50,161 nucleotides of DNA from NCBI GenBank assembly GCA_009844425.1, contig VYBN01000039.1, positions 1 through 50,161 on the forward strand, written 5' to 3'. Positions 40,540 to 48,967 of this stretch are shown here, piece after piece. Every line of letters begins with the position of its first letter. Within the stretch, counting starts at the first letter, position 1. The notes under the pieces were generated by a model. The model was not told where the DNA came from and did not search any database. It saw nothing but the letters and a program-made list of their open reading frames with translations. This stretch comes from Gammaproteobacteria bacterium (GTDB taxonomy: Bacteria; Pseudomonadota; Gammaproteobacteria; Steroidobacterales; Foliamicaceae). A program made the translations under genes and the position numbers.

Positions 40540-41475
40540 ATGAACGCGCCTGCCAAGCTTCTGTTTGCAGGCACGCCGGATTTTGCGCTGACGGCGCTGC
40601 GCGCGCTGCACGGCGCGGGCCATGTCATTCCGGCCGTGATCACGCGGCCCGATCGCGCCGCCGGCCGCGGGCGCAGGATCGCGGCCTCGCCGGTCAAGAG
40701 ATGGGCGCGGGAGGCCGGGCTGACCCTGCTGCAGCCGGCAGGCTGGAAAGACGAGTCACTGACGCGGCAGCTTGAGGACTTCGGCGCCGACCTGCTGGTG
40801 GTCGCGGCTTACGGATCGATCCTGCCGGCCGCCGCGCTCGATGCATGCGCGCTGGGCGCGGTCAACATTCACGCGTCGCTGCTGCCCCGCTGGCGCGGCG
40901 CCTCGCCGGTAGCGGCGGCGATCCTGGCCGGCGACGGCCACGCCGGGGTCACGCTGATGCAGATGGATGCCGGCCTGGACACGGGCCCGCTGCTGGCGGC
41001 CCGGCGCACCGCAATCGAGCCTCACGAAACCACGGGGACCCTGGAGCGGAGGCTGGCCCGGCTGGGCGCCGATCTTTTGCTCGAGCAGCTTCCCGCGATC
41101 CTGGCCGGTGAGCTTGAAGCGGTTCCGCAGGATGCGGTCCTGTCCACTTATGCGCCGCTGATCACCAAACGGCAGGGCCGCCTGGACTGGACCCGGCCGG
41201 CCGAAGCGCTTGTCCGCCGCGTGCGCGCTTTCGATCCCTGGCCGGTCGCGCACGCGATGTGGGAGGACAGGCCGCTGCGCCTCTGGAAGGCCCAGGCATT
41301 GGACGGCTCCGCGGGCGAGCCGGGTCGCGTCCTTGATGTTTCCCGCGATGGGATGGACGTGGCGACCGTCTCCGGCGTGTTGCGGGTGCGGGAGGTCCAG
41401 TTGCCGGGCCGCCGCCGCATGCCCGCATCGGATGCGGCGCGAGGCGCCCCGCTGGCCGAAGCGGTGCTGACTTGA
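40540..41475 (+). CDS. fmt: Methionyl-tRNA formyltransferase
   Basis: The 311-residue enzyme formylates initiator Met-tRNA using 10-formyltetrahydrofolate. LLFAGTPDFALTAL starts the Rossmann domain; the catalytic region is VNIHASLLPRWRGASPVAAAI with the Asn/His pair and MDAGLDTGPLL with Asp. A C-terminal OB-like domain begins at LDWTRPAEALVRRVRAFDPWP. Its stop overlaps the rsmB TTG start as TTGA. Confidence 0.96.
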   Translation: MNAPAKLLFAGTPDFALTALRALHGAGHVIPAVITRPDRAAGRGRRIAASPVKRWAREAGLTLLQPAGWKDESLTRQLEDFGADLLVVAAYGSILPAAALDACALGAVNIHASLLPRWRGASPVAAAILAGDGHAGVTLMQMDAGLDTGPLLAARRTAIEPHETTGTLERRLARLGADLLLEQLPAILAGELEAVPQDAVLSTYAPLITKRQGRLDWTRPAEALVRRVRAFDPWPVAHAMWEDRPLRLWKAQALDGSAGEPGRVLDVSRDGMDVATVSGVLRVREVQLPGRRRMPASDAARGAPLAEAVLT

Positions 41476-42809
41476 GCGGGACCAGCGCCGGGCCGCGGCG
41501 GGTGAGCGCGCTGACCGTGTACGGCGTGCTGCAGGGACGGAGCTACGCGCGCGCGCTCGACGCAGCCGGATATTCGGAGCTGACGCCCGAGCGGCGGGCG
41601 CTGGCCGCGGAACTGGCGCTGGGGGCGCTGCGCTGGCACCACCGGCACGCGCAGTTGCTGGAAAGACTGATGGAGCGGCCGCGGCCGTCCGGCAAGCTCG
41701 GCGCGCTTCTGTCCGTCGGGCTGTTCCAGCTTGTCCGCACGCGGATACCGGACCATGCCGCCGTGAGTTCCTGCGTTTCCGCGGGCAAGGCGCTGCTCGG
41801 CCCGGCCCGGGCGCGCGCGGTCAACGCAATCCTGCGCCGCTATCTGCGCGAAAGCCATAGCCTGGAGAAGGCGGCCGACCAATGCCTTGAGGGGCGCTAC
41901 TCGCATCCCGGGTGGCTCATCCGCCGGCTGCAGTCCGCATGGCCGGGCCACTGGAGTTCGATTCTGCGGGCCGGCAACCGCAAGCCGCCGATGTGGCTGC
42001 GGGTCAATCGCGCAAGGACGAGCCGCAGGTCGTACCGGGCGCAGTCAACGGGCGCCGGCCCGTGGCGTTTCGGCCTGCCTGACGATCTGCCGGGCGCGTT
42101 GCAGCTCGATCCTCCCGGTCCGGTGCGGGATGTGCCCGGATTTACCGATGGCCTGGTGTCGGTTCAGGACGCCGGCGCGCAGCTGGCGGCGCCACTGCTC
42201 GGCGTTAGCCCCGGCATGCGGATCCTGGACGCCTGCGCGGCGCCCGGCGGCAAGACCGCGCATTTGCTGGAGCTGTGTCCGGAACCGGGCGAGCTGGTGG
42301 CGCTGGATATCGATGGCGAAAGGCTGGAGAGGCTGGAAGAGAATCTCGCGCGGCTCGGCTTGAGCGCCACCATTCGCCGCGGCGACGCCTTGCGCCCGGA
42401 GGAGTGGTTTGACGGCGTCGCTTTCGACCGCATCCTGCTCGACGCGCCTTGTTCGACGACTGGCGTCATTCGCCGCCATCCGGACATCAAGCACCTGCGC
42501 CGCGATGACGACATTGCGCCTTTCGCCCGCGTGCAGGGACGGCTGCTCGAAAGCCTCTGGCCGCTGCTAAAACCCGGCGGGCGCCTGCTGTACAGCGTTT
42601 GCTCGATATTGCCGGAAGAAACCGTTGATGTAATCCGGCGCTTTCTGGGCGAAAATAGGGCCCTGGCCCGTGAAGTGAGGAGTTGCGGCGGCGTCACCGG
42701 GGGATGGGCGCTGCCCTTGACTCGACACGGCTATCACACATTGCCCGGGAGGCGGTGCGCCGACGGACATTTCAATGCGCTGCTTGAGAAGCCGCTTCAG
42801 ATTCGCTGA
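41472..42809 (+). CDS. rsmB: 16S rRNA m5C967 methyltransferase RsmB
   Basis: A 445-residue enzyme with an N-terminal NusB-like RNA-binding domain and a C-terminal SAM-dependent domain. Motifs: LDACAAPGGKTAHLLELC (SAM binding), DRILLDAPCSTTGVIRRHPD (catalytic-site PCS), and LLYSVCSILPEE with the second conserved Cys. The start is TTG at 41472, overlapping the fmt stop; an in-frame GTG about 30 bp downstream is an alternative. It overlaps the next gene by 35 bp. Confidence 0.94.
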   Translation: MSGTSAGPRRVSALTVYGVLQGRSYARALDAAGYSELTPERRALAAELALGALRWHHRHAQLLERLMERPRPSGKLGALLSVGLFQLVRTRIPDHAAVSSCVSAGKALLGPARARAVNAILRRYLRESHSLEKAADQCLEGRYSHPGWLIRRLQSAWPGHWSSILRAGNRKPPMWLRVNRARTSRRSYRAQSTGAGPWRFGLPDDLPGALQLDPPGPVRDVPGFTDGLVSVQDAGAQLAAPLLGVSPGMRILDACAAPGGKTAHLLELCPEPGELVALDIDGERLERLEENLARLGLSATIRRGDALRPEEWFDGVAFDRILLDAPCSTTGVIRRHPDIKHLRRDDDIAPFARVQGRLLESLWPLLKPGGRLLYSVCSILPEETVDVIRRFLGENRALAREVRSCGGVTGGWALPLTRHGYHTLPGRRCADGHFNALLEKPLQIR

Positions 42810-43398
42810 TTCGCCCGGTCGGTCCCGGCACGACGCGGCGACAACGCGTCCGCGGTGCGGTCTTGCGCTGCTGTGCCTGATCTGTCTTCCACTGGCGGCC
42901 CCGGCTTCGGAGCTTGACGTGCGCCTGGCCTACGCGCGCGCGGACGGGGAAAGCTGGCTGGTTACCACGCGGGTGGACATTGAGCTGGACGACGAGGCCG
43001 AGCGGCTCTTGCGCGCGGGACTGAGGCTGAGGGTCGAGGTGGAATTCGCCGTGGCCCGGCCAAGGACCGTGATTCCCGACAGTCAGCTGGCCCTGGTGGT
43101 GCGCACCGTTTACCTCGAATTCGACCGCGAGGCCGAACGCTTTGTCGTCAGTTCCCCGTCAGCCGACGCCCGCGCGGAATTCGCGACGATGTTCTCCGCC
43201 CTGCGCAAGATCGGCTATGTGGCCGATCAGCCCCTGGTCGGACAGGATGAACTTCAGCCGGGAGAACCGCATGTTTTCTCCGTGCAGGCACGGCTGTTTC
43301 CGGACGAATCGGGCTGGTGGAGCCGTAACGTGACCGGCCGCCTTGGATTCGGCCTGGTCCTGCGCAGCGAAACCTACACCTGGTCCGTAACGCCTTAG
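42775..43398 (+). CDS. DUF4390 domain protein
   Basis: A 207-residue protein with a signal-like hydrophobic stretch (about 29-44) and a beta-rich domain (LDVRLAYARADGESWLVTTRVDIELDDEAERLL, ending SETYTWSVTP). DUF4390 genes commonly follow rsmB and precede the ntrY/ntrX sensor-regulator pair; the pair is absent here, replaced by hairpin copy D and a convergent permease gene. Function is unknown. The start lies within rsmB and may be slightly misplaced. Confidence 0.82.
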   Translation: MRCLRSRFRFADSPGRSRHDAATTRPRCGLALLCLICLPLAAPASELDVRLAYARADGESWLVTTRVDIELDDEAERLLRAGLRLRVEVEFAVARPRTVIPDSQLALVVRTVYLEFDREAERFVVSSPSADARAEFATMFSALRKIGYVADQPLVGQDELQPGEPHVFSVQARLFPDESGWWSRNVTGRLGFGLVLRSETYTWSVTP

Positions 43399-43409
43399 CT
43401 CCCAAGGGA

Positions 43410-43507
43410 GCCTTCATCCTTCCGATCCTTTCGGGGAGCGTTGGAGCCAGGATGGCGGAATCGAGCCAGGGATGGCGCCTCCCCGAAAGGATCGGAAGGA
43501 TGAAGGC
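43410..43507. repeat. Hairpin element copy D, perfect 29-bp arms
   Basis: The arms 43410-43438 and 43479-43507 are perfect 29-bp inverted repeats. The 40-nt core between them is the family core in reverse orientation. Its arms align with those of copy A, with four substitutions and one length difference, all matched on the opposite arm. It fills the gap between convergent gene ends and may stop transcription from both sides. Confidence 0.92.
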
Positions 43508-43523
43508 GGGGGATGGAAGAACG

Positions 43524-44273
43524 TTACCCGCGCAGGAGCAGGCTGGCGGCCATCGCCGCGACGGCGACGAGGAAAACGGCGCGAATCAGCGGTTCTCCTT
43601 TTGACACGGTAAGCCGCGCGCCCAGCCATCCACCGGTGGAGTTGCCGAGCGCCAGCGCCAGGCCCGCCAGCCACAGGATTTCCGATTGCCAGGCAAAGAT
43701 CGCCAGCGCCAGTACCGTGTACGGCAGGATGATCACCACCTTGTACATGTTCACGCGCACCAGGTCCATGCCGAGAATGCGATTGAGCGCGGGCATCAGC
43801 AGGAACCCCACGCCCACCTGGATAAAGCCGCCCCATGCGCCGGCAAACACCAATGCCGCATAGCCCAGCCAGCGGCGGCCGGTACCCGGCGCCTTCCCGG
43901 TCTTCCCGCGGCGCAGTATCAGCAGCGTGCAGACCACCATGGTCAGGACCACGATGCGGTCGAACCACGGCCCGCTCATCCGCACGCCCAGCAACGCGCC
44001 GCCCACCGCGCCGGCGCAGGCGAACAGCGACAGGAACAGCGCTTCCTTCAGTTCGCTGAAGCCGTGCCGCCGGAAGGTGCCCAGCGCCACCAGGTTCTGG
44101 GCGACGATGGATATGCGCAGGGTCCCGTTGGCGATCGGCGCCGGCACGCCGGCCAGCAGCAGTACCGGGAGCGTAAGCAGCGAACCGCCGCCCGCCATCA
44201 CGTTCAGAAAACCCGCCGCGCAGCCCGCCAGAGCCAGCAGCGGCAGAAATTCCGGGGGCAGCGAGTCGCTCAC
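43524..44273 (-). CDS. TauE/SafE (YfcA-like) sulfite exporter family permease
   Basis: A 249-residue protein with about eight transmembrane helices and the family's two Gly/Pro repeats (AGFLNVMAGGGSLLTLPVLLLAGVPAPIANGTLRIS; GGFIQVGVGFLLMPALNRILGMDLVRVN). Family members export sulfite, sulfoacetate or related anions, though most are uncharacterised. It lies 25 bp after a D-cysteine desulfhydrase-like gene on the same strand, which supports a sulfur role by context. Confidence 0.9.
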   Translation of the reverse strand: MSDSLPPEFLPLLALAGCAAGFLNVMAGGGSLLTLPVLLLAGVPAPIANGTLRISIVAQNLVALGTFRRHGFSELKEALFLSLFACAGAVGGALLGVRMSGPWFDRIVVLTMVVCTLLILRRGKTGKAPGTGRRWLGYAALVFAGAWGGFIQVGVGFLLMPALNRILGMDLVRVNMYKVVIILPYTVLALAIFAWQSEILWLAGLALALGNSTGGWLGARLTVSKGEPLIRAVFLVAVAAMAASLLLRG

Positions 44274-44298
44274 GGCGCGGACAGCTGCAATATGCGGG

Positions 44299-45363
44299 CT
44301 AGGCCGGCGGCAGACTCGCCCGGATGACCTCGGGCAACCCTTCGCGATTCAGGGGCGGCAGGCCGGCGGGCGCGGGCTGCGAGTTGTAGGTGTTCCAGAA
44401 CAGCACGTTCAGGTCCTTGTGGCGTCCCTTGCGCCCGTCGCTCAGCATGGCCGCAGCGCCCTTCCCCGAGTACGTGTACTCCAACTGCGTGTTCGTTTCC
44501 CGCTTCATGAATTCGATGGCCGCCAGCGCCTCGTCGGTGGGCAACGCGTAGCCCGTACCCAGAAACTCGGTGCGAAACTCCACGCGGCTCAGGGGCTCGT
44601 CTTCCGGCAAGGGGCAGACGCCGTTCAGCAGTTGTCTCAGTTGCCCCGCCAGCGAACGGACTCTGCTCATCGGCATCATGCTTTCGGACACGACGCGGGC
44701 CGTCACTATGCGCGTGGGCAGACCCGCCAGCGAAAGTCCCAGGTCGAGTCCCAGCGTGCTGCCGGCAGACCCGCAGGGCAGGTATATCAGGTCCGGCGCC
44801 GGACATTCACCGGCCTTGACCTGTCCGGCCAGTTCGAGCGCGCCGCAGACGTAACCCAGGCAACCCAGTGCCGAGGACCCTCCCAGCGGCACCTCGTACC
44901 AGGCGCCCTCTTCGGCCAGCATCCGTTCCCGCTCCCGCGCGGCCGCCTCCGGGTCGGTTACCGCCACCAGCCGGGTGCCCAGCAGGAGGTGGCAGCGAAG
45001 CGTTTCCTCGACGTAGGGAGTGGGCGGCTGTGGACGGACGATGCCGCAGCAATCGAGGCCGAGGCTGCGGGCGGCGTGCGCGGTGGAGAGAATATGGTTG
45101 GATCCCACGGCGCCGTACGTCAGCACGCCCCCGTAACCGCCCTCCAGCGCGTCGGCCAGCAGGAACTCGAGCTTTCTGAGCTTGTTGCCGCCGTGCTTTA
45201 CTCCGCTGATGTCGTCCCGCTTGATCCAGGCCGAGCGGGCGCCGAGTTCCCCGGCCAGCGAGTCGTGGCGGTCCACCGGCGTGGGCGTATCGGCAATCGC
45301 GCGCCAGGGGAAGCCTTGTCGAATGGCCTCGCGGCAGGCGCGGGCCCTTGAAGCGGAAATCAA
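44299..45363 (-). CDS. PLP-dependent D-cysteine desulfhydrase / ACC deaminase family enzyme
   Basis: A 354-residue fold-type II PLP enzyme. The PLP lysine is in HGGNKLRKLEFL, the following SNHILSTAHAARSLG binds substrate, and the phosphate loop is PCGSAGSTLGLDLGL. The family degrades D-cysteine to pyruvate, sulfide and ammonia, or opens 1-aminocyclopropane-1-carboxylate; the two are hard to tell apart by eye. It precedes the TauE-like permease and follows the SPOR gene by 2 bp. Confidence 0.88.
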   Translation of the reverse strand: MISASRARACREAIRQGFPWRAIADTPTPVDRHDSLAGELGARSAWIKRDDISGVKHGGNKLRKLEFLLADALEGGYGGVLTYGAVGSNHILSTAHAARSLGLDCCGIVRPQPPTPYVEETLRCHLLLGTRLVAVTDPEAAARERERMLAEEGAWYEVPLGGSSALGCLGYVCGALELAGQVKAGECPAPDLIYLPCGSAGSTLGLDLGLSLAGLPTRIVTARVVSESMMPMSRVRSLAGQLRQLLNGVCPLPEDEPLSRVEFRTEFLGTGYALPTDEALAAIEFMKRETNTQLEYTYSGKGAAAMLSDGRKGRHKDLNVLFWNTYNSQPAPAGLPPLNREGLPEVIRASLPPA

Positions 45364-45365
45364 CG

Positions 45366-45992
45366 CTATTGGACCAGCTTCAGCAGGATGGAGTCGAATC
45401 GATGCTGCTGCAGCCGGGCGCGGTCCGCGTTCAGCTGCGCGAGATCGTCGGTGGGACCGATCCGGACGCGGTAATAGGTTTGCCGGTCCACCATCACCGG
45501 CTGAATGCGCGCCGTCATGCCCACCAGCGCCAGCCTGGCCTTCAGCGACTCGGCTTCAGTCTGGCGAACGAACGCGCCCATCTGCAGGACGTACATGCCC
45601 GGCGTATCCACCGGATCGGGCGCCGGGGGTGCCGGCTCCGTATCCGTAACCTGCGGCGCAGCAGGCTCGGTATCGGTCGAGGCCACCGTTTCCGTAACGG
45701 ACTCGGACGCGGGCGCCCCGCCGGCGGGTTCTGCAGCCGCAGGTTTTCCGGCCGGCTCCGGCCTGGAAGCCAGGGTCTCCTCGACGACCTCCTCGCCGCG
45801 CTCGAGAATGTCGTAGAAATCGAAGGTTGGAGAAGACGACGGATTGTCCGCCGGCGTGCCCGACGAAGGCTGCGACCACCACTCGCTGAACATGGGGTAG
45901 CCCCATAGGCCCAGAACCAGGCCCAGCACGATTCCCGCCACGAATTGGCCCCCGCGCCAGCCGCCGGAGCCGGATTTCTTGTTCCTTGCCAT
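45366..45992 (-). CDS. SPOR domain cell-division/peptidoglycan-binding protein
   Basis: A 208-residue bitopic membrane protein: short basic cytosolic N-terminus, one transmembrane helix (about 15-35), a Pro/Ala/Glu/Thr-rich periplasmic linker (42-130), and a C-terminal SPOR domain (MYVLQMGAFVRQTEAESLKARL, TYYRVRIGPTDDL). SPOR domains bind glycan strands lacking stem peptides at septa. It directly follows argS (2-bp gap), the common arrangement in Gammaproteobacteria. Confidence 0.93.
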   Translation of the reverse strand: MARNKKSGSGGWRGGQFVAGIVLGLVLGLWGYPMFSEWWSQPSSGTPADNPSSSPTFDFYDILERGEEVVEETLASRPEPAGKPAAAEPAGGAPASESVTETVASTDTEPAAPQVTDTEPAPPAPDPVDTPGMYVLQMGAFVRQTEAESLKARLALVGMTARIQPVMVDRQTYYRVRIGPTDDLAQLNADRARLQQHRFDSILLKLVQ

Positions 45993-45994
45993 GC

Positions 45995-47737
45995 CTACAT
46001 GCTCCTCGGCGCGGATACGCCCAGCAATCTCAGCCCGTTGCGCAGGACCTGGCCGCTGGCCTGCGCCAGCAGCAGCCGCGCACCGCGCAGGCCGGATTCG
46101 GCGTCCAGCACCTTGCAGTGGTTGTACCAGCCGTGGAAGGCCTGCGCCAGACCGATCAGGTAATGCGCCAGCACCTGCGGCGCCCGTTGCACGGCTGCCT
46201 GCTCCACGGTCTCGGGCAGCCGCGCCAGCGCCAGCATCAGGTCGATCTCCCGCGGGTGCTCAAGCAGGCCGGCGTGCTCCGAGCCCTCATCCGGGCTGAA
46301 GTCCATGCCTCGCGCCTGCATCTTTTCGAACAGGCTGGCAACGCGCGCGTGGGCATACTGCACGTAGTAGACCGGGTTGTCGCTGGACTGCTTCCTGGCC
46401 AGATCGAGGTCGAAATCAAGATGCTGTTCTCCTGCCCGGGATACGTAGAAGAAGCGCGCCGCGTCCACGCCCACTTCCTCGCGCAGGTTCCGCAGGGTCT
46501 CGAACTCGCCGCCGCGGGTGGACATGGCCACCCGTTCGCCGCCGCGGTACAGGGCCACGAACTGCACCAGCCGGATTTCCAGGCTCGAGGGCGGTTCGCC
46601 CAGCGCCTCGAGACCGGCCCGCACGCGCCCGACATAGCCGTGGTGGTCCGCGCCGAGCACGTCGAGCAGCACGTCCGCGCCACGCTTGCGCTTGCCGTAA
46701 TGATAGGCGATGTCGGACGCGAAATAGGTGCTGCGGCCGTCGGCCCGAACCACCACGCGGTCCTTCTCGTCGCCGTATTTTTCCGCGGGAAACCACAGTG
46801 CGCCGTCGCGCCGGTAGGTGACTCCGGCGAGTTTCTCCAGGCAGGCGTCGATTTCTCCGCCCGTCACCAGTTCGCGCTCGGACTGCCAGTGATCGAACTG
46901 CACGCCGAACTGATTGAGATCGTCGCGAATGTCGTCCAGCACCCATTCGCCCGCCAGGCGGCCGATGTCGGCGAACAGTTGGTCGCCCAGGGTCTCGCGC
47001 GCGGCGTTGACGAGTGCGTCCACGTATCGGTCCGCGTCCTTGCCGTCCGGCGGTTTGTCTTTCGGCCATTCCATCCCTTTCCGGGCCGCCTCGGCCGCTT
47101 CCGGCAATTCGCCGGCCATGCGTCTTGCCAGGTCAAGAATGTACTCGCCCCGGTACGCGCCGTCGGGAAACCGGACGCCGCCGTTCTCGCGCTGCACCAT
47201 ACGCAGCCACACGGAAAGGCCCAGCACCGCCAGCTGCCGCCCGGCATCGTTGACGTAGTACTCGCGCCAGACTTCGTGGCCGGTGGCTTCAAGCAGGCGC
47301 GCCAGACAGTCGCCGACCGCCGCGAGCCGGCCGTGCCCCACGTGCAGGGGTCCGGTTGGATTGGCGGAGACGAATTCCACCAGCACCTTCCGGCCCGCGC
47401 CGAGATCGCAGGATCCATAGGCCTCGCCGTCCGCAACAATTCGGTCGAGTTCGGCCTGCAGCGCTTCGGGATCCAGCCAGATGTTGATGAATCCGGGCCC
47501 GGCGGTCTCGACGCGCCCGATCAGCGAATGCTGCGAAAGCCCCGCGGCGATCTCTTCGGCAATGTCCGCCGGCGGACGCCTGAGCCGGCCGGCAAGCTGC
47601 ATCGCGGCGCTCGAGGCATAGTGCCCATTGCGGGCATCCCGGGCCTGCTCCAGACCCGCGTGCCGCAACCGGCCGGCGTGTTCCCCGGCTACCGGGACCA
47701 GGGCCTGTTCAAGGAGTTTGCTGAGTGCTTTCTTCAT
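45995..47737 (-). CDS. argS: Arginyl-tRNA synthetase
   Basis: A 580-residue class I aminoacyl-tRNA synthetase. The HIGH-type motif is HVGHGR within NPTGPLHVGHGRLAAVGD, the KMSKS-like site is degenerate (AMSTRGGE), the N-terminal Add1 domain is present, and the C-terminal DALR anticodon-binding domain ends near YNHCKVLDAE. A diverged KMSKS is normal in ArgS. It is divergent from the thioredoxin-domain gene. Confidence 0.97.
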   Translation of the reverse strand: MKKALSKLLEQALVPVAGEHAGRLRHAGLEQARDARNGHYASSAAMQLAGRLRRPPADIAEEIAAGLSQHSLIGRVETAGPGFINIWLDPEALQAELDRIVADGEAYGSCDLGAGRKVLVEFVSANPTGPLHVGHGRLAAVGDCLARLLEATGHEVWREYYVNDAGRQLAVLGLSVWLRMVQRENGGVRFPDGAYRGEYILDLARRMAGELPEAAEAARKGMEWPKDKPPDGKDADRYVDALVNAARETLGDQLFADIGRLAGEWVLDDIRDDLNQFGVQFDHWQSERELVTGGEIDACLEKLAGVTYRRDGALWFPAEKYGDEKDRVVVRADGRSTYFASDIAYHYGKRKRGADVLLDVLGADHHGYVGRVRAGLEALGEPPSSLEIRLVQFVALYRGGERVAMSTRGGEFETLRNLREEVGVDAARFFYVSRAGEQHLDFDLDLARKQSSDNPVYYVQYAHARVASLFEKMQARGMDFSPDEGSEHAGLLEHPREIDLMLALARLPETVEQAAVQRAPQVLAHYLIGLAQAFHGWYNHCKVLDAESGLRGARLLLAQASGQVLRNGLRLLGVSAPRSM

Positions 47738-47833
47738 CGCGGGACGACCGTGAATTTTATGCTCTGGGGCGGAGGGCGTACCATTACCGGCGAAGACTTC
47801 GGTGGCTGAAAGACTCTCGGGAAAAAGGCTCTG

Positions 47834-48880
47834 ATGCGAAGGTATCTGTTTGCTGCGGCTCGGCCCGCGCTGGCCCTGTGCGCAATGGCCGGCGCCGCTT
47901 CAGCGCAGGACGGCATCGTCGTCGACGCGGCGGGGCTTGACCGGTTCGAAGCGGCGCGTATCGAACTGGGTTATACCGATCCGCGCAGCGACGCGGGCTT
48001 CGAGATTCTGGCTGCCGCCGTTGTCAGGGACGGCAAGGCCACCCTGGAGACTGGCCTGCGCGAGGTCATGCAGGTCGAAATCAGGCTGCTGGAGGCCGGT
48101 CCGGCCGAGGGACTCCGGGTTCGGGCGATCGTCGAGCCGGGCGTCCGCCATGAGCTGGCCTGGGATGCGGACCGAAGCGCCCTGGAGTTTACCGGCGGCC
48201 CTTACGACGAACTGATCCGCAGCGCCATGGCGGAGCCGGGGGAAATGGCGACCGAATCCCTGAAGGTGATTTATCGCGATTTTGACGATCCCGTCGCCCG
48301 GCTCATGGCGCTGCGCAACGCCTGGCTGGATGGCGAGGACGAAGAGCAGATCACGATCCTGGCCGAACTGCAGTCTCTGCTGGGCGAAAGCCGCACTTTC
48401 GACCTGCTCGGGGCGCTGGCCGAACAACGCGCCGCCTTCCTGGCGCAGGCGGTCATGGGAATCACCGCCTTGAACCTGGCCGGCGAGGAAGTGCGCGTGG
48501 CCGACGTGCTCGCGGGAAACCGCTACACGCTGCTGGAATTCTGGGCCTCCTGGTGCGCGCCGTGTTTCGCCGAGATTCCGTACCTTCAGGCCGCCTACGA
48601 GCGCTTCGGGGACGAAGGCTTCGAGATACTCGCCTTCAATCTCGACGACGAACCGGAAGACTGGCGGGAGGCCTCCGGGGACCGCTACGACATTCCCTGG
48701 CTGAACGTCACCGACGGACTGGCGTTCGAGAGCCCTGTCGCCAGCCTGTTCCGGATCAATGCGATCCCGGCCAGCTTTCTGCTCGCTTCCGACGGCGCCA
48801 CCGTCGCCCGCGACCTGCGCGGCGAAAGTCTGGAAATCCGCCTGGGCGAACTGCTCGCCCCAGCCGCCAGCGTGGACTGA
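47834..48880 (+). CDS. Periplasmic TlpA/ResA-like thioredoxin-domain protein
   Basis: A 348-residue protein with a signal peptide (cleavage near residue 24), an N-terminal beta-sandwich region resembling DUF4369-like modules, and a C-terminal thioredoxin domain with WCAPC (C241, C244) in LEFWASWCAPCFAEIPYLQAAYERF and the cis-proline region INAIPASFLL. It probably reduces periplasmic disulfides, for example in cytochrome c maturation; the specific client is unknown. It is divergent from argS and convergent with the DUF1838 gene. Confidence 0.88.
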   Translation: MRRYLFAAARPALALCAMAGAASAQDGIVVDAAGLDRFEAARIELGYTDPRSDAGFEILAAAVVRDGKATLETGLREVMQVEIRLLEAGPAEGLRVRAIVEPGVRHELAWDADRSALEFTGGPYDELIRSAMAEPGEMATESLKVIYRDFDDPVARLMALRNAWLDGEDEEQITILAELQSLLGESRTFDLLGALAEQRAAFLAQAVMGITALNLAGEEVRVADVLAGNRYTLLEFWASWCAPCFAEIPYLQAAYERFGDEGFEILAFNLDDEPEDWREASGDRYDIPWLNVTDGLAFESPVASLFRINAIPASFLLASDGATVARDLRGESLEIRLGELLAPAASVD

Positions 48881-48888
48881 CTCTGGGA

Positions 48889-48938
48889 GCGAGGGTATTG
48901 TCCCTCGCAACGTCCCGCCCTCCGGGGAAGGCGGGACG
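48889..48938. terminator. Two tandem hairpins between convergent genes
   Basis: GCGAGGG (48889-48895) pairs with CCCTCGC (48902-48908), and CGTCCCGCC (48911-48919) pairs with GGCGGGACG (48930-48938). Both lie in the 87-bp gap between convergent stops, consistent with a bidirectional terminator. They do not share the core of the four-copy hairpin family. Confidence 0.6.
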
Positions 48939-48967
48939 CCTTCCCTCCCGGGGTCACGTTTCCCGAT

